A program made the position numbers and the translations under genes. The notes below the pieces were generated by a model. That model did no database searches. It saw only the letters and a program-made list of their open reading frames with translations, and was not told the DNA's origin. DNA of 64,000 nt from Methanothrix sp. (lineage in GTDB: Archaea; Halobacteriota; Methanosarcinia; Methanotrichales; Methanotrichaceae), in assembly GCF_016706325.1 (NCBI RefSeq), contig NZ_JADJJX010000001.1, positions 1,178,001-1,242,000 on the forward strand, read 5' to 3'. Positions 37,541 through 46,762 of the stretch are shown in pieces; position 1 is the first letter of the stretch; each line of letters starts with the position of its first letter.

Positions 37541-39958
37541 ATGGCAACAAGAGAGGGCAGCTTCTCTGTTGAGGACATGAAGAACGTCCAGATCAACATA
37601 GGGGCTGTCGTAAAAGAAGAGGATGAATGGGACCAAGCAATGGGCCCCTTCCCCAAGCCAGGTGTGGCAACGCTTCGTGATTGGGACTTCAAGATTTGCA
37701 ACCGGTACAAGATCATGTACTCCCCGGCAGATGATACATGCACTCTTTGTACCTATGGACCCTGCGATCTGACCGGTGATAAGAAGGGTGCCTGTGGCAT
37801 CGACATGGCAGCCGCTTGCGGTAAGATCGTCTTGGTTGCGGTTTTAATGGGAACCTGCGCCCATACTGCTCACGGCAGACACCTGTATCACTGGTGTCTT
37901 GACAAGTTCGGAGATATGAAGTTCGATATGGGCAGCGAGATCCTGGTGGATGCTCCCCTCACCCGCACCATCCTGGGAATCAAGCCCAAGTCCCTCAAGG
38001 ACTTCGGCGAGGCCCTGGAGTACTGCGAGGAGGAGATCGTGCAGCTCCTGGCAGCCACCCACACCGGCCAGGAAGCATTTTATATGGACTTCGAGTCCAA
38101 GTCGCTGCATGGCGGCATGATCGACTCCCTGGGCAAGGAGATCTGCGATATGCTGCAGGTCGTCGCCTATGATATGCCCCGCGGGGCAGCCGATGCACCC
38201 CTGGTGGAGATCGGCATGGGCACCTTGGATCAGAACAAGGGGGTTCTCATCGCCTACGGCCACAACCTGGCAGCAGGCGCCGAGGCCATGATCTATGCCG
38301 AGCAGAACAACCTCTGGGAGAAGGTCGACATAGGCGGCGTATGCTGTACTGCAATTGACCTCACCAGGATCACTGAGACCGACAGGGAGTCCAAGATACC
38401 CGCCAACCTGGGACCCAAGGCCAAGGTGGCCGGGGCCATGGGCTGGTGGAGAAAGATGGTCCGCGCCGGGATCATGGATACTGTGATGGTTGACGAGCAG
38501 TGCGTCTACTGCGATGTGCTGGAGGACTGCCAGCAAAGGCACATCCCGGTCATAGCCAGCAACGACAAGATCATGCTCGGCCTGCCCGACAGGACCAACG
38601 ATTCTGCTGATGCCATTGTGGAGGACCTGGTCAGCTTCAAGATGCCAGGGGTTGCAATCCTCGATCCGGTCAAGGCGGGAGAGGTGGCCATCAGGACAGC
38701 CATTGCTGTCAAGCCCAAGCGAGCTCAGTTCAAGGATGAGATCATCTTCAATGAGCAGCAGTTCAAGGAGATGCTGGAGAAGTGCACAGAGTGCAATCAG
38801 TGCGCCTTCGTCTGTCCGCCACATATCAGGATCAGTGAGATGATCGCCGAGGCCCTCAAGGGCAATCTGGAGCCGTTCTCCTCCACTTATGAGGTATGTG
38901 TGGGCTGCCAGAGATGCGAGCAGAGCTGCCCCCAGGATATTCCCATCCTGAAGCTGTATGAGTATGCCAACCGTGAGTACATCAGAAACCAGAAGTTCAA
39001 GATGAGGGCGGGCAGGGGACCTGTGCTCGATACCGAGATCAGAAAGGTTGGTGCACCCCTGGTGCTTGGCCAGATCCCGGGAGTCATAGCGCTGGTCGGA
39101 TGCTCGAATTATCCCAATGGCACCAAGGAATGCTACGACATTGCCAAGGAGTTTGTGGACAGGGGCTACATCGTCGTCGCCACAGGCTGCATGGCCATGG
39201 ACATGTCCCTTTACAAGGATGAAGAGGGCAAGACCATATGGGAGCAGTATGAGGGCGCCTTTGATGGCAGGAACATCTGCAACATAGGTTCATGTGTGGC
39301 CAATGCCCACATCCACGGAGCAGCAATCAAGGTGGCAACCATCTTCGCCCACAGAAATGAGCGTGGCAACTACGATGATATCGCTGACTATATCCTGTCC
39401 AAGGTCGGAGCATGTGGCGTGGCCTGGGGAGCATACTCCCAGAAGGCAGCATCCATCGCTACCGGCGTGAACAGGATGGGTATCCCGGTGGTTGTTCAGC
39501 CCAGCTCGGTCATATACCGCCGGACCTTCATGGGCAGGGCCGATAAGCCCGAGGACTGGATGGTCATAGATGCCAGGGACGGCAAGATGCAGCAGATCGA
39601 GCCCGCACCCGAGGCCATGCTCTATATCGCCGAGACCAAGGAGGAGGCCATGCTGGAGATGGCAAAGCTCTGCTTCCGCCCATCTGACAACACCCAGGGC
39701 AGAGGAATCAAGCTGACCCATTACTGCGATATCTCTATGAAGTACTTCGGCAAGCTGCCCGATGACTGGCATCTCTTTGTCCGCGATGTCAAGGATCTGC
39801 CCCTGAACTACCAGGCGCAGATGATGAAGGAACTGGAGGAGAAGCACGGCTGGCAGATCGACTGGAAGGCGAAGAAGTTCATCTCCGGACCGCTCCGGCC
39901 TGCAGATGTCAGCTTCGATCCCACGAACATCCCGCGCAAGATAAGGGCCAAGAAGTGA
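37541..39958 (+). CDS. cdhA: CODH/ACS alpha subunit (CO dehydrogenase)
   Basis: I chose ATG 37541 (MATREGSFSVEDMKNVQINI), 805 residues, because it matches the family length and has GGAGG at 37525-37529; a longer frame starts at 37502. Cluster ligands are seen in CTLCTYGPCDLTGDKKGACG (B/D clusters), an inserted pair of ferredoxin motifs CTECNQCAFVCP and CVGCQRCEQSCP, and later Cys of the C cluster (VALVGCSNY, VATGCMAMD, NIGSCVANAH). It oxidises CO released from acetyl-CoA to CO2 with ferredoxin. First gene of the operon. Confidence 0.97.
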   Translation: MATREGSFSVEDMKNVQINIGAVVKEEDEWDQAMGPFPKPGVATLRDWDFKICNRYKIMYSPADDTCTLCTYGPCDLTGDKKGACGIDMAAACGKIVLVAVLMGTCAHTAHGRHLYHWCLDKFGDMKFDMGSEILVDAPLTRTILGIKPKSLKDFGEALEYCEEEIVQLLAATHTGQEAFYMDFESKSLHGGMIDSLGKEICDMLQVVAYDMPRGAADAPLVEIGMGTLDQNKGVLIAYGHNLAAGAEAMIYAEQNNLWEKVDIGGVCCTAIDLTRITETDRESKIPANLGPKAKVAGAMGWWRKMVRAGIMDTVMVDEQCVYCDVLEDCQQRHIPVIASNDKIMLGLPDRTNDSADAIVEDLVSFKMPGVAILDPVKAGEVAIRTAIAVKPKRAQFKDEIIFNEQQFKEMLEKCTECNQCAFVCPPHIRISEMIAEALKGNLEPFSSTYEVCVGCQRCEQSCPQDIPILKLYEYANREYIRNQKFKMRAGRGPVLDTEIRKVGAPLVLGQIPGVIALVGCSNYPNGTKECYDIAKEFVDRGYIVVATGCMAMDMSLYKDEEGKTIWEQYEGAFDGRNICNIGSCVANAHIHGAAIKVATIFAHRNERGNYDDIADYILSKVGACGVAWGAYSQKAASIATGVNRMGIPVVVQPSSVIYRRTFMGRADKPEDWMVIDARDGKMQQIEPAPEAMLYIAETKEEAMLEMAKLCFRPSDNTQGRGIKLTHYCDISMKYFGKLPDDWHLFVRDVKDLPLNYQAQMMKELEEKHGWQIDWKAKKFISGPLRPADVSFDPTNIPRKIRAKK

Positions 39959-39978
39959 GGGTGAGGAGGAGATAAAAA

Positions 39979-40542
39979 ATGGCAGCAGAAGCAAAGAAGG
40001 GCATTGACACCACCAGGAATCCCATTCCCTTTGAGATGGCTCAGATCCCTGGGCCTGAGATGGCGAAGACCTATATGCCGAAGGTGATCGGCGCAATCAT
40101 CAAAAAGGCGAAGAGGCCTCTGCTCGTAGTAGGAGCAGAGCTCTTCGACGATCCAGTGATGTTCGATAAGATGATTGAGATGGGAAAGATGGGAATTCCC
40201 ATCGCCGCCACGGCGCATAGCGTCAAGGGCTTCGTTGATCGGGGCTACCTGGAGAACGTCTATCAAATCGGCCTGCATCCCCTGACCAACTATTTGAGGT
40301 TCCCTGATTGGAAGGGCCTGGACGGACAGGGCCAGTATGATGTGGTCATATTCCTGGGCATCTACTACAAGTTCGCAAATGGCATGCTGTCCACATTGAA
40401 GAATTTCAACCGGAGCATCAAGCGCGTCTCCATCGACCGCTACTATCATGTCAATGCCGATATGACCTTCGGCAACCTGGCCTTCAATCCGGACGACTAT
40501 CATGCCGCTGTGGATGAGGTCATTGCAGCGATAAAGAAATAG
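39979..40542 (+). CDS. cdhB: CODH/ACS epsilon subunit
   Basis: A 187-residue subunit that associates with CdhA in the CODH component. RPLLVVGAELFDDPVMFDKM and GIPIAATAHSVKGFVDRGYL are the DHS-like FAD-fold core of the family. It follows cdhA by 20 bases. Proposed to help electron transfer to FAD or ferredoxin. GGAGGAG lies upstream of the ATG. Confidence 0.95.
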   Translation: MAAEAKKGIDTTRNPIPFEMAQIPGPEMAKTYMPKVIGAIIKKAKRPLLVVGAELFDDPVMFDKMIEMGKMGIPIAATAHSVKGFVDRGYLENVYQIGLHPLTNYLRFPDWKGLDGQGQYDVVIFLGIYYKFANGMLSTLKNFNRSIKRVSIDRYYHVNADMTFGNLAFNPDDYHAAVDEVIAAIKK

Positions 40543-40581
40543 AGTTTATCCCAAAACAAAAAAAACAGAAGAGGTGTATTA

Positions 40582-41988
40582 ATGGCAGACATAAAGTTGG
40601 ATATATCTCCCATGTATGAGGGAGAGAGAATCAGAAAGGACGATCTATGGGTAGAGTTGGGTGGCCCCAAGGCAGATGGATTCGAGCTGTCCCTGGCCAC
40701 ACCGATGGCTGAGATCGAGGACGGAAAGGTAACTGTCGTCGGTCCCGATCTCGGTGAGATGGCAGAGGGGAGCACCATCCCCTTTGGCATGATCTTCAGG
40801 GTGGGCGGCGAGAAGATTGAGAAAGACCTGGAGTCCATCATCGAGAGGCGCAACCACGCTCTCCTCTCCTACATCTCCGGGCTTATGCACCTCAACCAGA
40901 GATACGATATCTGGATGAGGGTTGGCAAGAACCTCAAGAAGAAGGGAGTCACCTCCTGGAAGGAGATCTACGCCCCGGTCATTGAGCTGTACAAGGCAGA
41001 GATGCCATTCATCGAGGTGATGGATGTCACCATCGTCACCGATCCCGCCAAGGTTAAGGAAGAGCTGGCCAAGGCCATGGCCGTATACAAGGCCCGCGAC
41101 GAGAGGGCCAAGGGACTGCATGATGAGGATGTCGATGTCTTCTATGGCTGCACCCTCTGTCAGGCATTCGCTCCCACCAGCGCCTGTGTGGTCACCCCGG
41201 ACAGGCCGTCCCTCTGTGGAGCTATCACCTGGTTCGACGGCAGGGCTGCCGCCAAGGTGGACCCAGAGGGGCCCCAGTTCGCCATAGAGAAGGGGACGGC
41301 AACTGATGAGATCACCGGCGAGTACACCGCCATCAATGAGATGGCTGAGCAGAGGTCCGGCGGCGAGTACAGCAGGATGCTCCTCTATACGTTCTTCGAA
41401 GCTCCTCACACCTCCTGTGGCTGTTTTGAGACCATTGGCTTTTATATGCCCGAGGTCGACGGCATCGGCCTTGCCGATCGTGACTTCAAGGGCGCAACCC
41501 CCAACGGATTGCCCTTCTCCACCATGGCAGGACAGACCGGCGGCGGCAAGCAGGTCGTGGGCTTCCTGGGCATGGGCATTCTCTACTACTTCTCCCCCAA
41601 GTTCCTTCAGGCAGATGGCGGCTGGAGAAGGATCGTCTGGATGTCCAAGGGCCTCAAGGAGAGGGTAAAGGAGGGCATCGATGCTGATATGATTGATAAG
41701 ATCGCCACCGAGGACGATGCCAATGACATTGCCTCCCTGAAGGCCTTCCTGCTCAAGGTCAACCATCCAGTGGTCGATGGCGTTACCAGAAAGGTGGACA
41801 ACAAGAAGATCACTGAGGGCTGGAAGCTTGAAGAGGTTGATGATGATATCAAAGAGAAGGTCATAGCCTATATCGAGAAGACCGGCGGAGATATCAACAT
41901 GGATACCGTCAAGTCTGAGCTCGGACTTTCCGAAGGCCAGTTCATGCAGGTCGTCGAGGCCCTGCAGGAAGATGGTGTGCTCGAGTGA
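40582..41988 (+). CDS. cdhC: CODH/ACS beta subunit (acetyl-CoA synthase)
   Basis: A 468-residue subunit. A-cluster cysteines fall at Cys190 and Cys193 (CTLC), Cys279 and Cys281 (TSCGCFE), plus Cys202 and Cys212. That spacing matches the Ni-Ni-[4Fe-4S] site known for Methanosarcina CdhC (one residue offset). It cleaves acetyl-CoA into methyl and CO. The C-terminus is a helical LDVKLEEV-like segment ending VVEALQEDGVLE, with no Ala/Pro-rich tail; two small Ala/Pro-rich proteins follow instead. Confidence 0.97.
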   Translation: MADIKLDISPMYEGERIRKDDLWVELGGPKADGFELSLATPMAEIEDGKVTVVGPDLGEMAEGSTIPFGMIFRVGGEKIEKDLESIIERRNHALLSYISGLMHLNQRYDIWMRVGKNLKKKGVTSWKEIYAPVIELYKAEMPFIEVMDVTIVTDPAKVKEELAKAMAVYKARDERAKGLHDEDVDVFYGCTLCQAFAPTSACVVTPDRPSLCGAITWFDGRAAAKVDPEGPQFAIEKGTATDEITGEYTAINEMAEQRSGGEYSRMLLYTFFEAPHTSCGCFETIGFYMPEVDGIGLADRDFKGATPNGLPFSTMAGQTGGGKQVVGFLGMGILYYFSPKFLQADGGWRRIVWMSKGLKERVKEGIDADMIDKIATEDDANDIASLKAFLLKVNHPVVDGVTRKVDNKKITEGWKLEEVDDDIKEKVIAYIEKTGGDINMDTVKSELGLSEGQFMQVVEALQEDGVLE

Positions 41989-42021
41989 GCAGATCCAAAT
42001 CTAAGAGAGGGTGTTAAAACT

Positions 42022-42198
42022 ATGCAGCTAAAACTGAAACCCAAGGCACCTGCAGCCGCGGCTCCCGCAGCCGCACCTGCAGCAGCAGGCGCAGCAGCAC
42101 CAGCACCAGCCATAAGCATGTCCGGCAGCGCCGGCGGCATAAAGCTGATTCTGAAGGATGCCAAGATAAGCATAGACAAGGTAGTACTCGCCAAGTAG
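42022..42198 (+). CDS. 58-residue Ala/Pro-rich ACDS-operon peptide 1
   Basis: ATG 42022 opens a 58-residue frame: a lysine-rich start (MQLKLKPKAP), an Ala/Pro linker of about 20 residues, then SGSAGGIKLILKDAKISIDK and a short hydrophobic end. GAGAGGG lies upstream. It is paralogous to the next small gene: same length, same three-part layout. As I recall, Methanosarcina CdhC carries an Ala/Pro/Met-rich tail ending in a similar hydrophobic strand; these peptides may be that tail as separate proteins. Function not established. Confidence 0.85.
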   Translation: MQLKLKPKAPAAAAPAAAPAAAGAAAPAPAISMSGSAGGIKLILKDAKISIDKVVLAK

Positions 42199-42202
42199 AG
42201 TA

Positions 42203-42234
42203 CCGCCTTCTTCTCCCTTTTTTGGGAGACGCGG
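42203..42234 (+). other. Hairpin between the two small ACDS peptides
   Basis: TCTCCC (42212-42217) and GGGAGA (42224-42229) enclose a TTTTTT loop; outer CCGC (42203-42206) pairs with GCGG (42231-42234), followed by TTTTCC. It could be an attenuator, RNA-stability element or processing site that sets the ratio of cdhABC to cooC-cdhDE. Confidence 0.55.
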
Positions 42235-42283
42235 TTTTCCTACGAATGCAACTATCTTGATCGAAGAGTGAGGGAGAGATACT

Positions 42284-42460
42284 ATGCAGCTTAAGCTTAA
42301 GAAGAAGGAAGCGGCTCCGGCCGCAGCACCAGCGGCAGCACCAGCAACAGGCGCAGCAGCTCCGGCCTTCGCTATGCCAGCAGCATCGGGTGGAATGACC
42401 ATTGAATTGAGGGGCGCATCCATCCACGTGGCGGAAGTTGTAATAAAACCAAAGAAGTAA
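42284..42460 (+). CDS. 58-residue Ala/Pro-rich ACDS-operon peptide 2
   Basis: ATG 42284, with GGGAGAG upstream, encodes 58 residues: MQLKLKKKEA, an Ala/Pro linker, FAMPAASGG, and a C-terminal strand MTIELRGASIHVAEVVIKPK. It shares its N-terminal MQLKLK and layout with peptide 1, so the pair arose by duplication. It ends 13 bases before cooC. Both may dock on CdhC or on each other through the C-terminal strands. No enzymatic motif. Confidence 0.85.
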   Translation: MQLKLKKKEAAPAAAPAAAPATGAAAPAFAMPAASGGMTIELRGASIHVAEVVIKPKK

Positions 42461-42473
42461 GGATGGCTAGACT

Positions 42474-43232
42474 TTGGGGAAAGTAATTGCGATAACAGGT
42501 AAAGGCGGCACCGGCAAGACCGCCATAACTGCGATGCTCATTAGACATCTGAAGAACTCCAAAAAAAGGTTTCGAATTCTTGCCATCGATGCCGATCCCG
42601 ATGCCAACCTGGCCGATGCGCTGGGTGCCAAAGTGGATAAGACCGTTGGTGACATGAGGGAGTTCATGCAGGATTCCAGGTTCACAGCTTCACCGGATAC
42701 TGATAAGCAGGCGCTTTTCGAGGCTAAGATCTTTGAGATCCTTTTGGAAGAAGATGGTTACGATCTTCTGGTAATGGGCAAGCCTGAAGGTTCTGGATGT
42801 TACTGTTATGTCAATAATCTTCTGCGTGCCATTATGGAGAAGACCGCCACGGATTATGATCTGATTGTAATCGACTCCCCGGCGGGCCTTGAGCATTTCA
42901 GCAGGCAAATTTTTCCAGACCTCGACGACCTTATCGTCGTAACTGACGAGTCCAAGAGGGGGCTCACCACAGGAGAGAGGATTCGGGACATTGCCCGCGA
43001 GATGGGGCTGAAGTACAAGGATCTCTATGTGATTGTGAACAAGATCACCACTGGAAGGCGGGAGAAGGTTATTGAGAACGCAAGCAGTCTGGGCCTTACT
43101 GTTATCGGTACTATCCCCTATGATGAAAGCCTGGCCAAATTCGATTTAGTGGGAGATCCATTGACCGGCCTGCCCGATGATTCGCTTGCGGTAAAAGAGA
43201 TGGCGAATGTCGTCGGAAAACTGGGCCTGTGA
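42474..43232 (+). CDS. cooC: CODH nickel-insertion ATPase
   Basis: A 252-residue SIMIBI/MinD-like P-loop ATPase starting at TTG 42474 (MGKVIAITGKGGTGKT, deviant Walker A with signature Lys). DADPDANLADAL is the switch I region, and CYCYVNN supplies the C-x-C pair that binds nickel in CooC. It inserts nickel into the CODH C cluster. Conserved location between cdhC and cdhD in Methanosarcinales. Confidence 0.93.
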   Translation: MGKVIAITGKGGTGKTAITAMLIRHLKNSKKRFRILAIDADPDANLADALGAKVDKTVGDMREFMQDSRFTASPDTDKQALFEAKIFEILLEEDGYDLLVMGKPEGSGCYCYVNNLLRAIMEKTATDYDLIVIDSPAGLEHFSRQIFPDLDDLIVVTDESKRGLTTGERIRDIAREMGLKYKDLYVIVNKITTGRREKVIENASSLGLTVIGTIPYDESLAKFDLVGDPLTGLPDDSLAVKEMANVVGKLGL

Positions 43233-43243
43233 GGGTGATTTGA

Positions 43244-44596
43244 ATGGCAGAGAAGATCACTTTATCTGACCTGAATAAGACATTAACAGAGATGAATGTT
43301 CAATCCCTCGAGGGACTGAAGATCGAGGGAGATGTTGAGATAGATCTGGATATAGGGGCAGGAGGCGTAGGCCCGCTCTTTGCATACTACTTCGGAGAGC
43401 AGGCGGCAAAGATCGCCATGCAGCTTATGGAATTCGCCAAGGCTGTGGGCTATCCAGTACAGAACCTGATGCAGCCGGTGGCTGTCGCTCAGGCCATAGC
43501 CCCGGCGCCCGCGGAGATTGCAGCAGCCGCGGAAGCAGTTCCTGCCTTTAAGATAGCCAGCGCCCTGGCCAGCGCCAAGTTCAGTGTGGGCGTGGACAAG
43601 ACCTGGAAGCATCCCATTCAGGAGGTAACCCTGGGGGCTACCAAGGCAGACGGCGGGAGCCGCGGCCATGTGGTAAAGCTGGGCGGCGAGAAGGCCATGC
43701 CCTTCTTCCCGGATGCAGAAATGCCTCATGCCCCCAAGATCACCATGGACGTCTTCGATATGCCCATTGGCATGGCCAAGGCAGTCAAGATGCATTATGA
43801 GGATGTAATCAACTCCCCAGGCGAGTGGGCCAAGAAGGCGGTCAAGGAGTTCGGCGCCGATATGGTCACCGTTCACCTGATCAGCACTGATCCTCTCCTG
43901 AAGGATACACCTGCTCAGGAGGCAGTCAAGACAGTGGAGGAGGTCCTGCAGGCTGTGGATGTGCCCATCTGCATCGGCGGATCAGGCAACCCGGACAAGG
44001 ATCCGGTTGTGCTCTCCAAGGCAGCCGAGGTCTGCCAGGGGGAGCGGGTTCTCATTGCTTCTGCCAACCTGAACATGGACTGGGAGAAGATAGGCAAGGC
44101 CTGCGTGGACAACGGACATGTCTGTCTCGCCTGGACCCAGCTGGAGATCAACTCCCAAAAGGAGCTGAACAGAAAGCTGATGAAGGTGGCGGGAGTTCCG
44201 CGCGAGTCCATCGTCATGGATCCAACCACTGCTGCTCTCGCCTACGGCCTGGACTTCGCCTACTCCAATATGGAGAGGATAAGGCTTGGCGCTCTGAAGG
44301 GCGATGATGAGCTGACATTCCCCATGTCCTCCGGTACCACCAATGCCTGGGGCGTGAGAGAGTCCTGGATGGTCCGCTCACCAAACAAGGACGACTCCGA
44401 CTGGGGTGACAGAATGCTGAGAGGCCCGATCTGGGAGATCCTCACCGGCTACTCCTTAGCCATGGCTGGAGTGGACATCTTCATGATGATGCATCCAACT
44501 GCTGTCGCATATCTGCATGAGATCACCCAATCTCTGATGGGAAGAATCGAGGCCAAGACGCCTGATGCCAATGCCTGGCTCAAGATGGGGGTGTGA
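43244..44596 (+). CDS. cdhD: CODH/ACS delta subunit
   Basis: A 450-residue subunit of the corrinoid component. An Ala/Pro-rich stretch (APAPAEIAAAAEAVPAF) precedes a TIM-barrel domain (VPICIGGSGNPDKDPVVLSK, NGHVCLAWTQLEIN, ESIVMDPTTAALAYGLDF). It pairs with CdhE to carry the methyl group between ACS and tetrahydrosarcinapterin. Follows cooC by 11 bases and overlaps the cdhE frame start. Confidence 0.95.
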   Translation: MAEKITLSDLNKTLTEMNVQSLEGLKIEGDVEIDLDIGAGGVGPLFAYYFGEQAAKIAMQLMEFAKAVGYPVQNLMQPVAVAQAIAPAPAEIAAAAEAVPAFKIASALASAKFSVGVDKTWKHPIQEVTLGATKADGGSRGHVVKLGGEKAMPFFPDAEMPHAPKITMDVFDMPIGMAKAVKMHYEDVINSPGEWAKKAVKEFGADMVTVHLISTDPLLKDTPAQEAVKTVEEVLQAVDVPICIGGSGNPDKDPVVLSKAAEVCQGERVLIASANLNMDWEKIGKACVDNGHVCLAWTQLEINSQKELNRKLMKVAGVPRESIVMDPTTAALAYGLDFAYSNMERIRLGALKGDDELTFPMSSGTTNAWGVRESWMVRSPNKDDSDWGDRMLRGPIWEILTGYSLAMAGVDIFMMMHPTAVAYLHEITQSLMGRIEAKTPDANAWLKMGV

Positions 44597-44601
44597 GGAA
44601 C

Positions 44602-46017
44602 ATGAAGGAGACTAGCCCGCTTAACCTTTACAAGCTGCTTCCGCAGACAAATTGCAAGAAGTGCGGAGAGGAGACCTGCATGGCCTTTGCCGCCGGCCTT
44701 ATCGCCAGAACCCGCAAGGTAGAGGAGTGCACTCCGCTGATCGATGAGAAGAAGTACGCCAAGAAGCTTGATGGACTCAGGACCACAGTCGCACCCGAGC
44801 TGAAGATGATCTATGTGGGTGTTGGTGAGAGACAGGTCAAGGTAGGTGGCGAGGACGTCATGTACCGCCATCAGATGACCTTCTTCAACAAACCGCCATT
44901 TGCCTATGATGTTGCCGATAACATGGAAGAGGCAAAGCTCATAGAAAGGGTCAAGAAGATCACCACCTGGCGGAAGTTCTACATCGGCAAGTGGCAGGGT
45001 GTGGAGATGATCGCCGTCCGCTCTGTGACCGACGATCCTGCCAAGTTCGCCGCCTGTGTCAAGACCGTCATGGCCAATGGCGATGGCTTCCCTCTCATTC
45101 TCTGCTCCTTCAACCCGGCAGTCCTCAAGGCCGGCCTGGAGGTCGCAGCCAAGGAGAAGCCCCTCATCTATGCCGCCAACAAGGACAACTGGAAGGAGGT
45201 TGCTCAGCTCGCTTATGACTACAAGGTTCCGGTCACACTGAGCGTTCCCTTCGACCTGGATGGCCTCAAGTCCATGGCCGTCACCTTTTCCTCCATGGGG
45301 CTGACCGACCTGGTCCTTGACCCTGGAACGGCACCCAACGGCAAGATGCTGCAGCAGACCCTGCTCAACTTCATCAATCTGAGGAGGGCGGCAGTGGAGG
45401 AGGCGCAGAGGGATATCGCTTATCCGGTCATGGTCCTGCCCATCAACGCCTGGCTGACCACTGATGACCCGGTCCGTGCGGCTTACTGGGAGTCTGTGCT
45501 CACTGCAGCCTTCGTCATTCGCGGCGGTGCGATCATGATCAAGCATTCCCTCGAGCCGCACAGCATGATGCCCGATATGCATCTGCGCTTCAACATCTAC
45601 ACCGACCCCAGAACGCCGGTTCAGGTCAAGCCCGGCATCTACAAGGTCGGCAATCCGGGACCGGAGTCGCCTGTCTTCCTGACCACCAACTTCGCCCTGA
45701 CCTACTACACCGTCGAGTCGGATGTGGCATCAAACAACATCGATGCCTACATCATCGCCATCAACACCGACGGCATCGGGGTGCAGGCATCTGTCGCTGG
45801 CGGCCAGCTCACCCCGGCCAAGATCCTGGACTCCTTCAATGAGGCTGGATTCGATTGGGCCGGTCAGAAGTACCCGGCGATGGTCCTGCCCGGCATGGCG
45901 GCCAAGTTCAGCGGTGAATTGGAGGACCTCTTCGCAGGCAAGGCCAAGATCATGGTCGGCCCAGAGGACTCCGGAAGAATCATCGGCTGGATGAAGGACT
46001 TCTGGCCACCGAAGTAG
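44602..46017 (+). CDS. cdhE: CODH/ACS gamma subunit (corrinoid iron-sulfur protein)
   Basis: I prefer ATG 44602 (MKETSPLNLYKLLPQTNC), 471 residues; a GTG at 44593 overlaps the cdhD stop. The N-terminus carries the low-potential [4Fe-4S] site NCKKCGEETCMAFA...C, and the C-terminal domain binds the corrinoid (DGIGVQASVAGGQLTPAKIL). It shuttles methyl to tetrahydrosarcinapterin. Last gene before a strong terminator. Confidence 0.95.
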   Translation: MKETSPLNLYKLLPQTNCKKCGEETCMAFAAGLIARTRKVEECTPLIDEKKYAKKLDGLRTTVAPELKMIYVGVGERQVKVGGEDVMYRHQMTFFNKPPFAYDVADNMEEAKLIERVKKITTWRKFYIGKWQGVEMIAVRSVTDDPAKFAACVKTVMANGDGFPLILCSFNPAVLKAGLEVAAKEKPLIYAANKDNWKEVAQLAYDYKVPVTLSVPFDLDGLKSMAVTFSSMGLTDLVLDPGTAPNGKMLQQTLLNFINLRRAAVEEAQRDIAYPVMVLPINAWLTTDDPVRAAYWESVLTAAFVIRGGAIMIKHSLEPHSMMPDMHLRFNIYTDPRTPVQVKPGIYKVGNPGPESPVFLTTNFALTYYTVESDVASNNIDAYIIAINTDGIGVQASVAGGQLTPAKILDSFNEAGFDWAGQKYPAMVLPGMAAKFSGELEDLFAGKAKIMVGPEDSGRIIGWMKDFWPPK

Positions 46018-46028
46018 ATCGATGGGAA

Positions 46029-46064
46029 GTGCCCTGAATAAGGGCACAAGTTTTATTTTATTTT
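46029..46064 (+). terminator. Terminator of the ACDS operon
   Basis: GTGCCC (46029-46034) and GGGCAC (46042-46047) pair around a 7-base loop, followed by TTTTATTTTATTTT. Twelve bases after the cdhE stop. Confidence 0.8.
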
Positions 46065-46269
46065 AAAGTTAAAGGCCCCTCATCCTCATTAGCGTATTTC
46101 AGCTTCTTGATGATAATCGCTTCTGCATTCCCGATCAAGGGGAGGCTTTGTGCTCTATTCCTGCTGGCCTGTGCGCCTGCTGGCCTGTGCGATCGCCCGC
46201 GAATCCTCTATCCGATCTCAGCAAAAAATAGTTATAAAATGCAGCATAGATCATCCGAGGGGATCTTAA

Positions 46270-46704
46270 ATGCCAAAGATAGCTGTAATCTATGCCAGCG
46301 GCCTGGGAAGGACCAAGAAGATGGCAGAGGCGATTGCCAACGGGGCAATGAGCATTGAAGGAACAGAGGTATTGCTAAAGGATGCCTTTGAAGCCTCGCC
46401 GAATGATATTGTGGATGCGGATGCAATCGCCCTTGGCGGCTCGACCTATAACTACAAGCTGATCAAGTCGATTGATCCATTGCTGAAAGAGATGGCAAAG
46501 CTTGATCTAAAGGGAAAGGTGGGGGTTGCATTCGGCTCTTATGGATGGAGTGGGGAGAGCATTCCCACCCTGATCGCCCACATGAAATCCTTTGGCATGA
46601 ATGTGGTTGAGCCCGGAACGGCAGCCATACAGGTGCCAAGCAAGGATGATATTGAAAAGTGCTTTCATCTTGGAAGGACGATTGCAACCGGCCTGAGAAG
46701 CTAG
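46270..46704 (+). CDS. Flavodoxin-fold protein
   Basis: A 144-residue protein with the FMN phosphate loop near YASGLGRTKKMAEAIANGA (residues 8-26), the 50s-loop ADAIALGGSTYNYKL and the 90s-loop GVAFGSYGWSGESIPTLIAH. This matches the soluble flavodoxin domain also found in F420H2-dependent FprA proteins. It may carry electrons in acetate metabolism or oxidative defence. Single gene with its own upstream promoter region. Confidence 0.9.
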   Translation: MPKIAVIYASGLGRTKKMAEAIANGAMSIEGTEVLLKDAFEASPNDIVDADAIALGGSTYNYKLIKSIDPLLKEMAKLDLKGKVGVAFGSYGWSGESIPTLIAHMKSFGMNVVEPGTAAIQVPSKDDIEKCFHLGRTIATGLRS

Positions 46705-46753
46705 CTTCCTTCTCCGGCTTACGTTTTAAGACCTTAGATGAGAGGCTGGCGCC

Positions 46754-46762
46754 TTTTTTTTT
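46754..46762 (+). terminator. Oligo-T terminator of the flavodoxin gene
   Basis: Nine T in a row in the plus strand, about 50 bases after the flavodoxin stop and preceded by a GC-rich inverted region. It overlaps the stop of convergent truA. Archaeal RNA polymerase stops at such runs. Confidence 0.55.
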
